Below, piece after piece: positions 16,981 through 25,433 of a stretch of DNA of 64,000 nucleotides (its first letter is position 1; each line of letters begins with the position of its first letter). The notes below the pieces were generated by a model. That model searched no databases and was not told the origin of the DNA. It saw nothing but the letters and a program-made list of their open reading frames with translations. The position numbers and the translations under genes were made by a program. Source of the stretch: SZUA-309 sp965232595 (GTDB lineage Bacteria > Pseudomonadota > Gammaproteobacteria > Pseudomonadales > Azotimanducaceae); contig OZ246983.1 in the NCBI GenBank assembly GCA_965232595.1, positions 3,472,001 to 3,536,000 of the forward strand, read 5' to 3'.

Positions 16981-18309
16981 CTAATCCTCTTCGCGTTTCA
17001 GCTGGCAGGGCGACACAAACGTCTCGCAGTCACCGATGAAAGTGCCATCCTCGTTCCAACCTCGGTCGAAACGTTCCCCATTAACTACGCCTGACTCTCG
17101 TTTCAACTGGCCATTCCGGTACCACTCTGACCATGTGGTCGTGCGTCTACTTTTCATCCACAGCCGCTGCTCCTGAAGCTGACCATTGTCGTAATAACGG
17201 GAACTCATTCCTTCGAGCCGACCATTGACCCAGGACGTTTCACTCAGGAGATGTCCATGCCAGCTCCAGTGACGCTCAATGCCGTGCCGCTCGCCACTCG
17301 CGTCAAAGCTCTCCTCAACCTGCTTGCGCCCGTCGCGGAAAGTGCCGAGGTAGGTGCCACCATTGGCTCGCGCAGCCTCTCGCGCGGCTTCCTGTTCCCG
17401 TTCATGGGCCAGTTGCGCGAGAGATTGGGGCTGGATGTTCGCTGCGGAGGCAGGCTCACCGTTTATATCCCACGCCATAGCAGGTTCCTGCATCTCGCCA
17501 TCAAAATAGTGCGCTTCCCAGGCGAGTTGACCGTTGTCGTGCCACTGCTGGAAATGACCATGCGGGCGCCCCTGCACGTAGAATTCCTCCGCCCAGCGCT
17601 CGCCGTTCTCATGCCACCACTGCGCGCGGCCGCTCAGTTCGTTGTCGAAGTTCTCCTGAACATTGGACTCTTTCGGACCGTCGCCGTAGTACGTGTAGCT
17701 CGAGTAAACGCCCTGTCGCTGACCCATTTCGTAAAGCCGTTCAGCAGCGGTCATGTCTCTGTAGACGAGCACCACGGTCGTACCTAAGGCAAGCGTCACC
17801 GTCGTCACAACCAGGTACCGCTTCCAGCTCTGACCGGTGGTTGCGCGGATATTGGTAATCAGCGTCGGCCATGCCAAAAACGTCATCACCACCGCGCCGG
17901 CAACGAAGTAGAGCGCTCGGATAAAAAACATCCCCTCGGTGAGCCCGACGATGAAACCGAAGATGCCGAACAGAGCAGCCAGAGTGGCAAGCAGAGCAAC
18001 GGCTTTTCTGAGCAGAGACAGGCCCAGAAATGCACCAAGGAGATCGCGTTCGTTCAGGTTCTGTGCCTGCTGCTTGGCGCCGATGCCGAGCCAGCCTCCG
18101 AGTGCGCTGAGTATCGCGATAACGCCGATGACAACGGTAATCGCGATCAACGCCTGCAGCATGGGACCGAACCCCAGCGTACCCAGCAGAATGGCAAGCG
18201 CTTGGGGGATTTTGATGTCGGTCGCTATCGATACAAGAACCAGCAATCCTATGCCAGCCAGTCCGAGCAGTATCAGTAGCGTACGAGCGACTACCTTTGA
18301 AGCCTTCAA
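16981..18309 (-). CDS. Membrane protein with MORN-like C-terminal repeats
   Basis: 442 residues. The N-terminal 180 residues hold about five hydrophobic helices (LLILLGLAGIGLLVLVSIA and others). The C-terminal part carries MORN_2/YwqK-like repeats with the pattern [W/Y]-[Y/H]-x-N-G-Q-L (QWHDNGQLAWE, RYYDNGQLQEQ, WYRNGQLKRES) and ends with paired cysteines. Such repeats occur in envelope and contact-related proteins; no function is assigned. The only sensible start is TTG 18309, with AGGG upstream. Base composition is near 50 percent GC in lines I counted, well below the neighbours, which suggests acquisition by transfer. Confidence 0.7.
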   Translation of the reverse strand: MKASKVVARTLLILLGLAGIGLLVLVSIATDIKIPQALAILLGTLGFGPMLQALIAITVVIGVIAILSALGGWLGIGAKQQAQNLNERDLLGAFLGLSLLRKAVALLATLAALFGIFGFIVGLTEGMFFIRALYFVAGAVVMTFLAWPTLITNIRATTGQSWKRYLVVTTVTLALGTTVVLVYRDMTAAERLYEMGQRQGVYSSYTYYGDGPKESNVQENFDNELSGRAQWWHENGERWAEEFYVQGRPHGHFQQWHDNGQLAWEAHYFDGEMQEPAMAWDINGEPASAANIQPQSLAQLAHEREQEAAREAARANGGTYLGTFRDGRKQVEESFDASGERHGIERHWSWHGHLLSETSWVNGRLEGMSSRYYDNGQLQEQRLWMKSRRTTTWSEWYRNGQLKRESGVVNGERFDRGWNEDGTFIGDCETFVSPCQLKREED

Positions 18310-18574
18310 GGCAGTGCCCTGATGAATAGAAGCGTAGTGAATGCGGGCAGGATGGGACCCTCTTGTTATCGTTCTATGTCCCTATGCTGTCGAGTGTCCC
18401 TACTCCGGTGGGCAGTATAGGCATTCACCTCAGCGCTGGGAACTCCAGTTAGCTAACCGAGGTTTCGAGCAAGAAGTTCCAGCTAGTTCCTTCAGTCCCG
18501 TGAAAGAATCCGACTAGCGATCTAGCTTCTTGCATCTGGATACATGGACGATGCCCATGAGCAGTTTCTTATTG
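18310..18574. other. Intergenic region, low GC, no gene seen
   Basis: 265 bases between the start of the MORN protein and the end of the gamma-glutamyltransferase gene. It has about 50 percent GC in the two lines counted. It must carry the promoter of the TTG-started MORN gene, but no clear -35/-10 pair, terminator or small reading frame could be supported. Confidence 0.4.
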
Positions 18575-20242
18575 TCAAACGCTGAACCTGACGCCCGCCC
18601 GCGCCATCCCCCCGCCAATCCCAATCGGCGTGCCATCGGCGCGCCAACAGCTCGCACCCAGCAGACGAGCGCCATCTTGCGCGATCATCCCCATCCCTGC
18701 GCCGACGATGGGTTGCCTGGCGATCTGATGGCCGCGCCGATCCAGTTCGTTCAGCACCGCATCACTGAAGCCAGGCTCTACCTCCAGTTCCTCGCCTAAG
18801 GTCCAGATTCGTGGCGCCTCCACGGCTTCCTGGGGCGTCATATCGTGATCGATGACGTTGACGATCGCCTGAAGGGCAGACGGGAAGATGCGGATGCCGC
18901 CAACGAGACCTACGCAGAAAATCGGCCGGCCTTCCTTTTCGACGATGATGGGCGACATGCTGGACGTCACCCGCTTGCCAGGCGCAATCGAGTTGGCCAT
19001 CCCGGGATGCGGGTCAAATATGTTCATTGTGTTGTTCAAGATCACACCAGTCCCCGGCACGGTTGCTTTACAGCCAAACACCGCGTGAATGGTGTGCGTG
19101 GCCGAAATCATGTTGCCGTCGGCATCCGCGGCGGCCATGTGGGTGGTTGCCGGTGATTCAGCGATGTAAGCGGTCTGCGCTTTGCGCGCCCTCTGCATGT
19201 CGATCCGTTCGCGCCAGGCATCTGCATGAGAGTGGCTTATCAGCATGTCGACCGGTACGTCGACGAATGCGGGGTCGCCCATGTATTGGCGCCGATCTTC
19301 AAAGCCGATCTTCAACACTTCAGTTAATAGGTGTATGCCGTCGGCCGTACCAAACCCGAGTTCCGCGACATCGAAACCTTCCAGAATGTTGAGCATTTCG
19401 ATGACGTGCACGCCGCCGGCAGTAGGCGGGGGAGGGCCGACGATGTCGTAGCCTCGGTATCGGCCGCGAACCACGTTGGCGTGGGTCGTGGCATAGCCGC
19501 TGAGGTCCTCGATGGTGAGGATGCCGCCTTCTTTCTGAATGTAATCCACCGCGGCCTGCCCGATAGCACCACCGTATAAGGCATCGATACCTTCTGCGGC
19601 GATTGTCTTCAGCGTCTCGGCGTAGTCATGCTGCACGACGAGTTCGCCCGGTTTCAGTGGGCTGCCACCAGGTAGCCAGGTTCTGGCAGTCTCGGGAAAG
19701 CGCGCGATGTCATCCGCGTTCTTGTGAATGATCTCTGAGAGGTAACCAGTCGCTCGGAAACCTCTCTCGGCATAGCGGATTGCAGGTTGCAGGACGTCTT
19801 CGAGTGACAAGGTTCCCCACGCAGAAAGCGTTTCTTGCCAGCCGAGCAGAGTGCCGGGTACCCCCGTTGCCAGCACGCCTATGTCGTTCTCCCGGCCTTC
19901 GACGACCTGGTAATCGGGCCAGGTGTCGGAAACTGGTCGGTACATCGTGGCTGTCGCCGCGGCGGGTGCCGTGGTGTAGTTATTGATGAACTGATGTTGA
20001 CCCGAGGCCAGACGGACTGTCGACATACCCGCGCCGAATATGCCGACCATCATGGGTTCGACCACGGTGAGCGCAAACAGCGATGCGATCGCGCCATCAA
20101 TAGCGTTGCCACCACCGGCGATAATCTCGGCGCCTGCCGCCGAGCCCAACGGATTATTTGTCACCACCATACCCAGAGAGCCAACAGCGGAGATTTTCTC
20201 CGTCGCGAACGGTGCATCCGAGTGTTTGCGCCAATTCACCAT
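18575..20242 (-). CDS. Gamma-glutamyltransferase-like Ntn hydrolase, no signal peptide
   Basis: 555 residues. Family features: PLGSAAGAEIIAGGGNAIDGAIA near the N-terminus, GPPPPTAGGVHV in the large subunit, and the autocleavage site before T366 in SPATTHMAAADADGN, which would release a small subunit of about 190 residues with Thr as nucleophile. Cleaves gamma-glutamyl or related amide bonds. Unlike the periplasmic E. coli enzyme, the N-terminus (MVNWRKHSDAPF) is not a signal peptide, so a cytosolic enzyme is predicted. Its ATG overlaps the TGA of the upstream transporter gene by one base, so import and cleavage of the same substrate is a reasonable inference. Confidence 0.88.
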   Translation of the reverse strand: MVNWRKHSDAPFATEKISAVGSLGMVVTNNPLGSAAGAEIIAGGGNAIDGAIASLFALTVVEPMMVGIFGAGMSTVRLASGQHQFINNYTTAPAAATATMYRPVSDTWPDYQVVEGRENDIGVLATGVPGTLLGWQETLSAWGTLSLEDVLQPAIRYAERGFRATGYLSEIIHKNADDIARFPETARTWLPGGSPLKPGELVVQHDYAETLKTIAAEGIDALYGGAIGQAAVDYIQKEGGILTIEDLSGYATTHANVVRGRYRGYDIVGPPPPTAGGVHVIEMLNILEGFDVAELGFGTADGIHLLTEVLKIGFEDRRQYMGDPAFVDVPVDMLISHSHADAWRERIDMQRARKAQTAYIAESPATTHMAAADADGNMISATHTIHAVFGCKATVPGTGVILNNTMNIFDPHPGMANSIAPGKRVTSSMSPIIVEKEGRPIFCVGLVGGIRIFPSALQAIVNVIDHDMTPQEAVEAPRIWTLGEELEVEPGFSDAVLNELDRRGHQIARQPIVGAGMGMIAQDGARLLGASCWRADGTPIGIGGGMARAGVRFSV

Positions 20243-21687
20243 CAGGAACGTGAGGCGGAAAGCCGGCGCAGGTTCTCTTCGTGCTCTGACTGATCCAGCT
20301 TGTAGAACGAGATCACCAGGATCATCGTCATCCACAGGCTGAGGATAACCGGCACATACCAGGCGCCGAGCCGCCACAGCGCGTCCTCGCCCACATCCGC
20401 GGTGGTCGCCCCGGTGGGGAACTGAGCAAGCCAGAGCACCAGGGATGCGGCCATCAGGCCGAAGCCTTGCGTGCACTTGCGGATGAAGGTCACCGCCGAG
20501 AAAAACAGCCCCTCGGACCGCCGTCCGGTGTGCAGCTCACTCTGCTCCACCAGGTCGGACATCATCGAGGCGAACAGGATGCCGTAGCAGATGATCAGGC
20601 CAACATCGATGGTCTGGGTGATGAAGATGAACCAGAAGATAAAGTCCGTGCCGTTTTCCGGCAGCACGCCGAACAGGCGCAGGACCACCGGCAGCGGCGC
20701 GCCGAGAAAGGCGGCAAGGCCGACGATGATGACGCCGCGCTTCTTGCCGAGACGTCGGGTCACGATGGGCGCCAGCACGAAGCCGATAGCCGCCGCGATG
20801 AAGGTCGACATGTTGATCACGCCCTGCTCCACCGAGGTGAAGCCCCAGAAGTAGGTCTGGAAGTAGAAGGCCAGCCCTGCGGCCAGTCCTGAAGCCACCG
20901 CGCTGAATATCGAGGCGATGAAGAGGCTGATGAACGAGCGGTTGGACAGGGTCTCGAGGATCTCCCTGAAGATGGTTGAAAGCGTCATCTGACGTTGCGG
21001 CGGTGGCGCCATCAGGTGTGGGATACGGCGGTGGGTCCCGATCGCGCACACCAGGATCGACGCCAGCATGAGCCCGGAGCCGATGATCCCCATGAGGGCG
21101 TAGCTCTCCCGATTGAAGCGCCCGTCCGGGATCGCCTCGGTGGCCATTGCCGGAAACAGGAAGAAGAACATGAGCACTGTCATGGCGTTGCCGCCGGTCC
21201 AGCCGAAGTAGGAGCGGTAGCTGAGCAGGCTGCTGCGCTCCACGTAGTCGAAGGTCAGCTCCGGTGCCAGCGCTGAGCAGGGTGTCTCGTAGGCGGTGAT
21301 GAAGGTTCGAATGATCACTGCGAACGTCAGCAGATAAAGGAAGAGGGCGGTCTGCGAGCCGTCTGCCGGTGGGTTCCAGACCAGGAAGTAGCTCAGAGCG
21401 ACGGGTAGGGCGGAGGCGTACATGAACGGATGCCGCCGCCCCCAGCGGGAGCGCAGATTGTCCGACCAGTAGCCGACGATCGGATCGCTGACGGCATCGA
21501 CGATCAACGCCGTCGTGATGGCGATGCCGACCAGTCGCGCATCCAGCCCCGCAACCTGGCTGTAGAACAGCAGCAGGAAGTAGTCGAAGCCGCCGTTCTT
21601 GACGCCGTAGGCGACGGAGCCGAAACCGTAAGCTACCTTCAGGCCTACACCCAGGCGCGGTGGGCCTGCTGTCGTCGTTTCTGCCAC
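20242..21687 (-). CDS. GPH-family (MelB-like) cation symporter
   Basis: 481 residues with twelve predicted helices. The GPH/MelB signature DAVSDPIVGYWSDNLRSRWGRRHPFMY is present after helix 2, and a TGRRSEGLFFSAVTFIRK block lies in the second half. These carriers import glycosides or other organic solutes with Na+ or H+. The gene is the first of a two-gene unit with the gamma-glutamyltransferase (TGATG overlap), so the substrate may be a gamma-glutamyl compound rather than a sugar. A second member of the family is at 45577-46980. A short upstream stretch of 131 bases separates it from the divergent small gene at 21819. Confidence 0.88.
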   Translation of the reverse strand: MAETTTAGPPRLGVGLKVAYGFGSVAYGVKNGGFDYFLLLFYSQVAGLDARLVGIAITTALIVDAVSDPIVGYWSDNLRSRWGRRHPFMYASALPVALSYFLVWNPPADGSQTALFLYLLTFAVIIRTFITAYETPCSALAPELTFDYVERSSLLSYRSYFGWTGGNAMTVLMFFFLFPAMATEAIPDGRFNRESYALMGIIGSGLMLASILVCAIGTHRRIPHLMAPPPQRQMTLSTIFREILETLSNRSFISLFIASIFSAVASGLAAGLAFYFQTYFWGFTSVEQGVINMSTFIAAAIGFVLAPIVTRRLGKKRGVIIVGLAAFLGAPLPVVLRLFGVLPENGTDFIFWFIFITQTIDVGLIICYGILFASMMSDLVEQSELHTGRRSEGLFFSAVTFIRKCTQGFGLMAASLVLWLAQFPTGATTADVGEDALWRLGAWYVPVILSLWMTMILVISFYKLDQSEHEENLRRLSASRS

Positions 21688-21818
21688 TTGTTACTCCCCC
21701 GATGGTGACTGAAAGATACCCTTAAAGCGGGGTGTCAGTCGAAAAGCGTGCGCTCTTGACCGTGGCTTCACGTCACTGGTGTTGTGCTGTAAGGCCAGAC
21801 AGCAGACAGAGAGATCGC

Positions 21819-21992
21819 ATGCCTTTGTTCAAGCGCGACCCGACCAAGAAGCTGAAGAAGAGCTATCAGCTCAAGCTCGAATCCGCCATGCATGCCATGC
21901 GGCGTGGCGACGTGCGGGAGAATGCGCGTCTTGTCGCCGAGGCGGAGCTGATACAGAAAGAGCTGGCGGAGCTGCAGGCCGCCAGCCGCTGA
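21819..21992 (+). CDS. Small DUF6435-like protein
   Basis: 57 residues (MPLFKRDPTKKLKKSYQLKL and so on), basic at the N-terminus and helical, with the RRGDVRENARLVAEAELIQKEL tail of the DUF6435 group of small cytosolic proteins. Function unknown. ATG 21819 is preceded by AGAGAG; an upstream ATG at 21732 would add a Cys-rich leader with no family support. It is convergent with the dipeptidase gene, with 15 bases between stops. Confidence 0.75.
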   Translation: MPLFKRDPTKKLKKSYQLKLESAMHAMRRGDVRENARLVAEAELIQKELAELQAASR

Positions 21993-22007
21993 GTCACCGG
22001 GCCCGGT

Positions 22008-23273
22008 TCAGACCCTGCACTGAGGAGGGTTGCCCGCGGCGGCAGCGTAGGCCTCCGCTTCCGCCCACACCCGCATGGTGTTGCCGCCCCAGATCTTCTC
22101 GATGTCCGCTTCGCTGTAGCCGCGCTCCAGCAGGCCGTTCACCAGGTTCGGATATTCGCTCACATCCTTGAGCCCGTTCGGCAGGCTGTCACCCACCCCG
22201 TCGTAGTCGGAGCCGATCCCCACGTGATCGATGCCAGCCAGCTCCACAGCCCGGTCGATGTGGTCCAGCACGTCCTCAACCGTGGCGTAGGGATAGGGGT
22301 TCTCGATGCGGTAGTTCCTCGCGAACTCGGCCATCTTTTCGTCGCTCTGATTCTCCGGCGACTCGGCCCGGAAGCGAATCATCGCCTGCTGAGCGCCGTT
22401 GCCGTAGTCCCGGGCGGCCTTGGTCAGGAAGCTGGAGCCGAAGTTGATCTGGATGACGCCGCCATTCTCGCGAAGCGCGGCCACCATCTCATCGTTCATG
22501 TTGCGCTGGAAGCCGGGGGTGTAGTGGCGCATGGAGGAGTGGCTGGCGATCACGGGCACCTCCGTCAGCTCGAGCACCTGCCAGAAGGCTCTGTCGGAGA
22601 TGTGGGAGACATCGATCATCACGCCCTGGCGATTCATCTCGGGTATCAACGTCTTGCCGAACTCGGAAAGCCCCTGCCACTGCTCGTTCAGGTCGTAGGA
22701 AGAGTCCGAGATGTGGTTGGACTTGGAGTGGGCCAGGGTGATGTAGCGGATGCCTCGATTGGCGAAGTGCTCGAGGTTCTCGAAGCTGCCCTCGATGGGG
22801 CCGCCGTTCTCCATGCCCATCGGCAGCGAGATGATTCCGGCGTCTTTGAGCGCCAGCACATCGGCGGTGCAGGTGGCGATGGCGAACTTGTCCGGGGCGC
22901 TGGCTGCAAGGGCTTCCATGGAGTCGATCAGGCCTTCCGCAAACCCCTTGGCCTCGCCAGCGGTGTCGACATCCGCCGGGATGTAGATGGACATGAACAT
23001 GGAGTCGAGCCCGCCGGCAACTGCACGCGGATAGTCGAAGTCGCCGCCGTCCGTGCCGACGCTCACGTCCTCGTACTCATCGTGAATCCGGTAGGGCACA
23101 TCGATGTGCGTGTCTACCAGCAGGAAACGCTTCGATAGCTCCGCGCCGCGATCGCTGTCGGCTGCCTGTTCCGGTTGGGGAGACTCTCCACATCCCGTGA
23201 GGCCGAGCCCTGCGACAAGCAGGAACGGGAGGAAGCGGAGTGATGAGCATTTCAGAGAGAGGGTCGGGCGCAT
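22008..23273 (-). CDS. Membrane dipeptidase lipoprotein (peptidase M19)
   Basis: 421 residues. The start at 23273 gives a lipoprotein signal (LPFLLVAGLGLTGC). Renal dipeptidase features: the metal-binding LVDTHIDVPYR, MENGGPIEG (bridging Glu), HSKSNHISDSS, DVSHISDRAFWQVLE, ASHSSMRHYTPGFQRN, and GIGSDYDGVG before the C-terminal WGGNTMRVW. Cleaves dipeptides, often with D-amino acids, in the periplasm. In-frame GTG 23309 and ATG 23303 lie upstream but would lengthen the n-region without need. It is divergent from fumarase across 105 bases. Confidence 0.9.
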   Translation of the reverse strand: MRPTLSLKCSSLRFLPFLLVAGLGLTGCGESPQPEQAADSDRGAELSKRFLLVDTHIDVPYRIHDEYEDVSVGTDGGDFDYPRAVAGGLDSMFMSIYIPADVDTAGEAKGFAEGLIDSMEALAASAPDKFAIATCTADVLALKDAGIISLPMGMENGGPIEGSFENLEHFANRGIRYITLAHSKSNHISDSSYDLNEQWQGLSEFGKTLIPEMNRQGVMIDVSHISDRAFWQVLELTEVPVIASHSSMRHYTPGFQRNMNDEMVAALRENGGVIQINFGSSFLTKAARDYGNGAQQAMIRFRAESPENQSDEKMAEFARNYRIENPYPYATVEDVLDHIDRAVELAGIDHVGIGSDYDGVGDSLPNGLKDVSEYPNLVNGLLERGYSEADIEKIWGGNTMRVWAEAEAYAAAAGNPPQCRV

Positions 23274-23378
23274 TCGTTTTGATTCCGGGGTCGAAACGAA
23301 CATGTTCACACGGCCTCAACCGGCAGCACAACTCGCGGTAGAATGGCCCCAGCAACCAATTACCCGATCAGGAAGGCA

Positions 23379-24905
23379 ATGAGCAAGACGATCATACGTC
23401 AGGAAGACCTCATTCAGAGCGTGGCTGACGCGCTGCAATTCATCTCCTACTACCACCCGGTGGACTTCATCCGCGGCATGCGGGAAGCCTGGGAGAAAGA
23501 GGAGTCGCCAGCGGCGAAAGCGGCGCTGACGCAGGTTCTGGTGAATTCCCGCATGTGCGCGCTGGGCAAGCGGCCCATCTGCCAGGACACCGGCATCGTC
23601 ATCGCCTTCGTCGAGGTGGGGATGGACGTTCAGTGGGAAGCGGATATGAGCGTCGACGACATGATCAACGAGGGCGTGCGCCGCGGCTTCGCCGACCCGG
23701 ACAACGTGCTCCGCGCTTCCGTGCTGGCCGATCCGGATGGCAGCCGAACGAACACCAAAGACAACACGCCGGCGGTCATCCACTACAAGGTGGTACCCGG
23801 CAATACCGTCAGCATCGAGGTGGCAGCAAAAGGCGGCGGCAGCGAGGCGAAGGCCAAGTTCGCCATGCTCAACCCGTCCGACTCCATCGTCGACTGGGTG
23901 CTCTCGGTGGTGCCGACCATGGGGGCCGGCTGGTGCCCGCCGGGCCTCCTCGGGGTTGGTATCGGCGGCACGCCGGAGAAAGCCATGGTGCTGGCGAAAG
24001 AGTCCATGATGGAGCCCATCGATATTCACGAGCTGCAGGAGCGCGGCCCAGAGAACCACCTGGAGGAGTTGCGCCTCGAGCTGTTCGAGAAGGTGAACGC
24101 GCTCGGAATCGGCGCCCAGGGGCTTGGCGGGCTGACCACGCTGCTCGACGTTAAGGTGCTCGAGTATCCGACCCACGCAGCGAACAAGCCGGTTGCCGTC
24201 ATCCCGAACTGCGCCGCCACCCGACACGTGCACTTCACGCTGGATGGCAGCGGCCCCGCAGAGTTTGCGCCGCCGGATCTTTCCGAGTGGCCGGAGATCG
24301 ACTTCGATCTCGGTGACGATGTGCGCCGGGTCAATCTGGATACCCTGACCAGGGAGGAGGTTGCGACCTGGAAGTCCGGAGAGACGCTGCTGCTCTCGGG
24401 CAAGCTGCTGACCGGTCGGGATGCGGCGCACAAGAAGCTGGTGGACATGATCGAGGCGGGTGAGGAGCTGCCGGTGGATTTCACCAATCGGCTCATCTAC
24501 TACGTGGGGCCGGTGGATCCGGTGCGTGACGAGGTGATCGGTCCGGCAGGCCCGACTACCGCCACGCGGATGGATAAGTTCACCAGGACCATGCTCGAGA
24601 AGACCGGCCTGATCGGCATGGTCGGCAAGGCGGAGCGGGGCGATACGGCCATCGAAGCCATTCGGGACTCGCAGGCTGCGTACATGATTGCGGTAGGTGG
24701 CGCGGCCTATCTGGTCGCCAAGGCGATCACCAAGTCGACGGTGATCGCTTTCCCGGAGCTCGGCATGGAAGCCATCCACGAGTTCGAGGTGGCGGACATG
24801 CCGGTCACCGTGGCGGTGGACGCCACCGGTGCTTCGGTGCATAAGCAGGGGCCACAGATCTGGTCGGCGAAGATTGCTGAACGGATCGATACGGTGAATG
24901 TCTGA
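23379..24905 (+). CDS. Class I fumarate hydratase (fused alpha/beta, Fe-S)
   Basis: 508 residues, the usual length for the one-chain class I enzyme that interconverts fumarate and malate using a 4Fe-4S cluster. Typical blocks: RPICQDTGIVIAFVEVG (first cluster Cys), GAGWCPPGLLGVGIGGTPEKAM, and IPNCAATRHVHFTLDGSG, followed by the beta-type domain LLLSGKLLTGRDAAHKKL and YYVGPVDPV. Three cluster cysteines can be placed in these motifs. ATG 23379 has AGGAAGG just upstream. Oxygen-sensitive fumarase fits with the FNR-type control seen elsewhere, but no box is visible here. Confidence 0.94.
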   Translation: MSKTIIRQEDLIQSVADALQFISYYHPVDFIRGMREAWEKEESPAAKAALTQVLVNSRMCALGKRPICQDTGIVIAFVEVGMDVQWEADMSVDDMINEGVRRGFADPDNVLRASVLADPDGSRTNTKDNTPAVIHYKVVPGNTVSIEVAAKGGGSEAKAKFAMLNPSDSIVDWVLSVVPTMGAGWCPPGLLGVGIGGTPEKAMVLAKESMMEPIDIHELQERGPENHLEELRLELFEKVNALGIGAQGLGGLTTLLDVKVLEYPTHAANKPVAVIPNCAATRHVHFTLDGSGPAEFAPPDLSEWPEIDFDLGDDVRRVNLDTLTREEVATWKSGETLLLSGKLLTGRDAAHKKLVDMIEAGEELPVDFTNRLIYYVGPVDPVRDEVIGPAGPTTATRMDKFTRTMLEKTGLIGMVGKAERGDTAIEAIRDSQAAYMIAVGGAAYLVAKAITKSTVIAFPELGMEAIHEFEVADMPVTVAVDATGASVHKQGPQIWSAKIAERIDTVNV

Positions 24906-24947
24906 GTTCGAGAACGACTGACCAACAATCGACAGGGAGAGTTACCG

Positions 24948-25433
24948 ATGAATCGAAGAGAGCACCTGAAGAGCCTGGGCGTGCTGACCGCCGGCGCCGC
25001 CGTGCTGGGGCCAGGCAGGGCCAGCGCCGCCTTGCCGGAGGGGGCTGACAGCTCCCGATTGATCTACATCACCCCGATCAAGCGGGATGGTTCCGAGAGC
25101 ACCTGTCAGGGCGAAGTCTGGTTCATGCGCGAAGGTGATGACCTGTTTGTGGTCACCCAGTCCGATGCCTGGCGAGCCAGAGCGGTTGCGGTCGGTCAGG
25201 ATGTCGCCAAGATCTGGGTGGGGGATGTCGGCGTCTGGACGCGCAACCCGGAGTACGTCGAGCTGCCGTCTTTCATGGCGCGCGCGAGCCTCGTCAGCGA
25301 CGCCTCGCTGCACGCCGGCCTGCTCGAAAAGTTCGGTCGGAAGTACTCGGACGAGTGGCCGGTCTGGGGCCCGCGCTGGAAGAACGGCCTCGCTGACGGG
25401 TCCAGGGTGCTGCTCCGCTACCAGCCGGTTTAA
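24948..25433 (+). CDS. Tat-exported protein of unknown function, possible split-barrel fold
   Basis: 161 residues. The leader MNRREHLKSLGVLTAGAAVL has the twin-arginine pattern RRxxLK and an Ala-x-Ala site near residue 33, so export in folded form is predicted, which often means a bound cofactor. The mature chain (EVWFMREGDDLFVVTQSDAWRARAVAVGQ, KIWVGDVG) resembles flavin- or F420-binding split-barrel proteins. No catalytic residue can be named. It starts 42 bases after fumarase with GGGAGAG as ribosome site and may share its transcript. Its TAA overlaps the aroF-type gene tail to tail by 4 bases. Confidence 0.75.
   Translation: MNRREHLKSLGVLTAGAAVLGPGRASAALPEGADSSRLIYITPIKRDGSESTCQGEVWFMREGDDLFVVTQSDAWRARAVAVGQDVAKIWVGDVGVWTRNPEYVELPSFMARASLVSDASLHAGLLEKFGRKYSDEWPVWGPRWKNGLADGSRVLLRYQPV

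Noticed and set aside
21996..22007. Palindrome ACCGGGCCCGGT between convergent stops
   Set aside because: Perfect 12-bp palindrome without a loop cannot make a normal terminator hairpin and no T-tract follows on either strand.
23298..23307. Palindrome GAACATGTTC upstream of the M19 dipeptidase gene
   Set aside because: Spacing does not fit the Gram-positive-type LexA box, and a single 10-bp palindrome is expected by chance in 64 kb; no second copy was seen.
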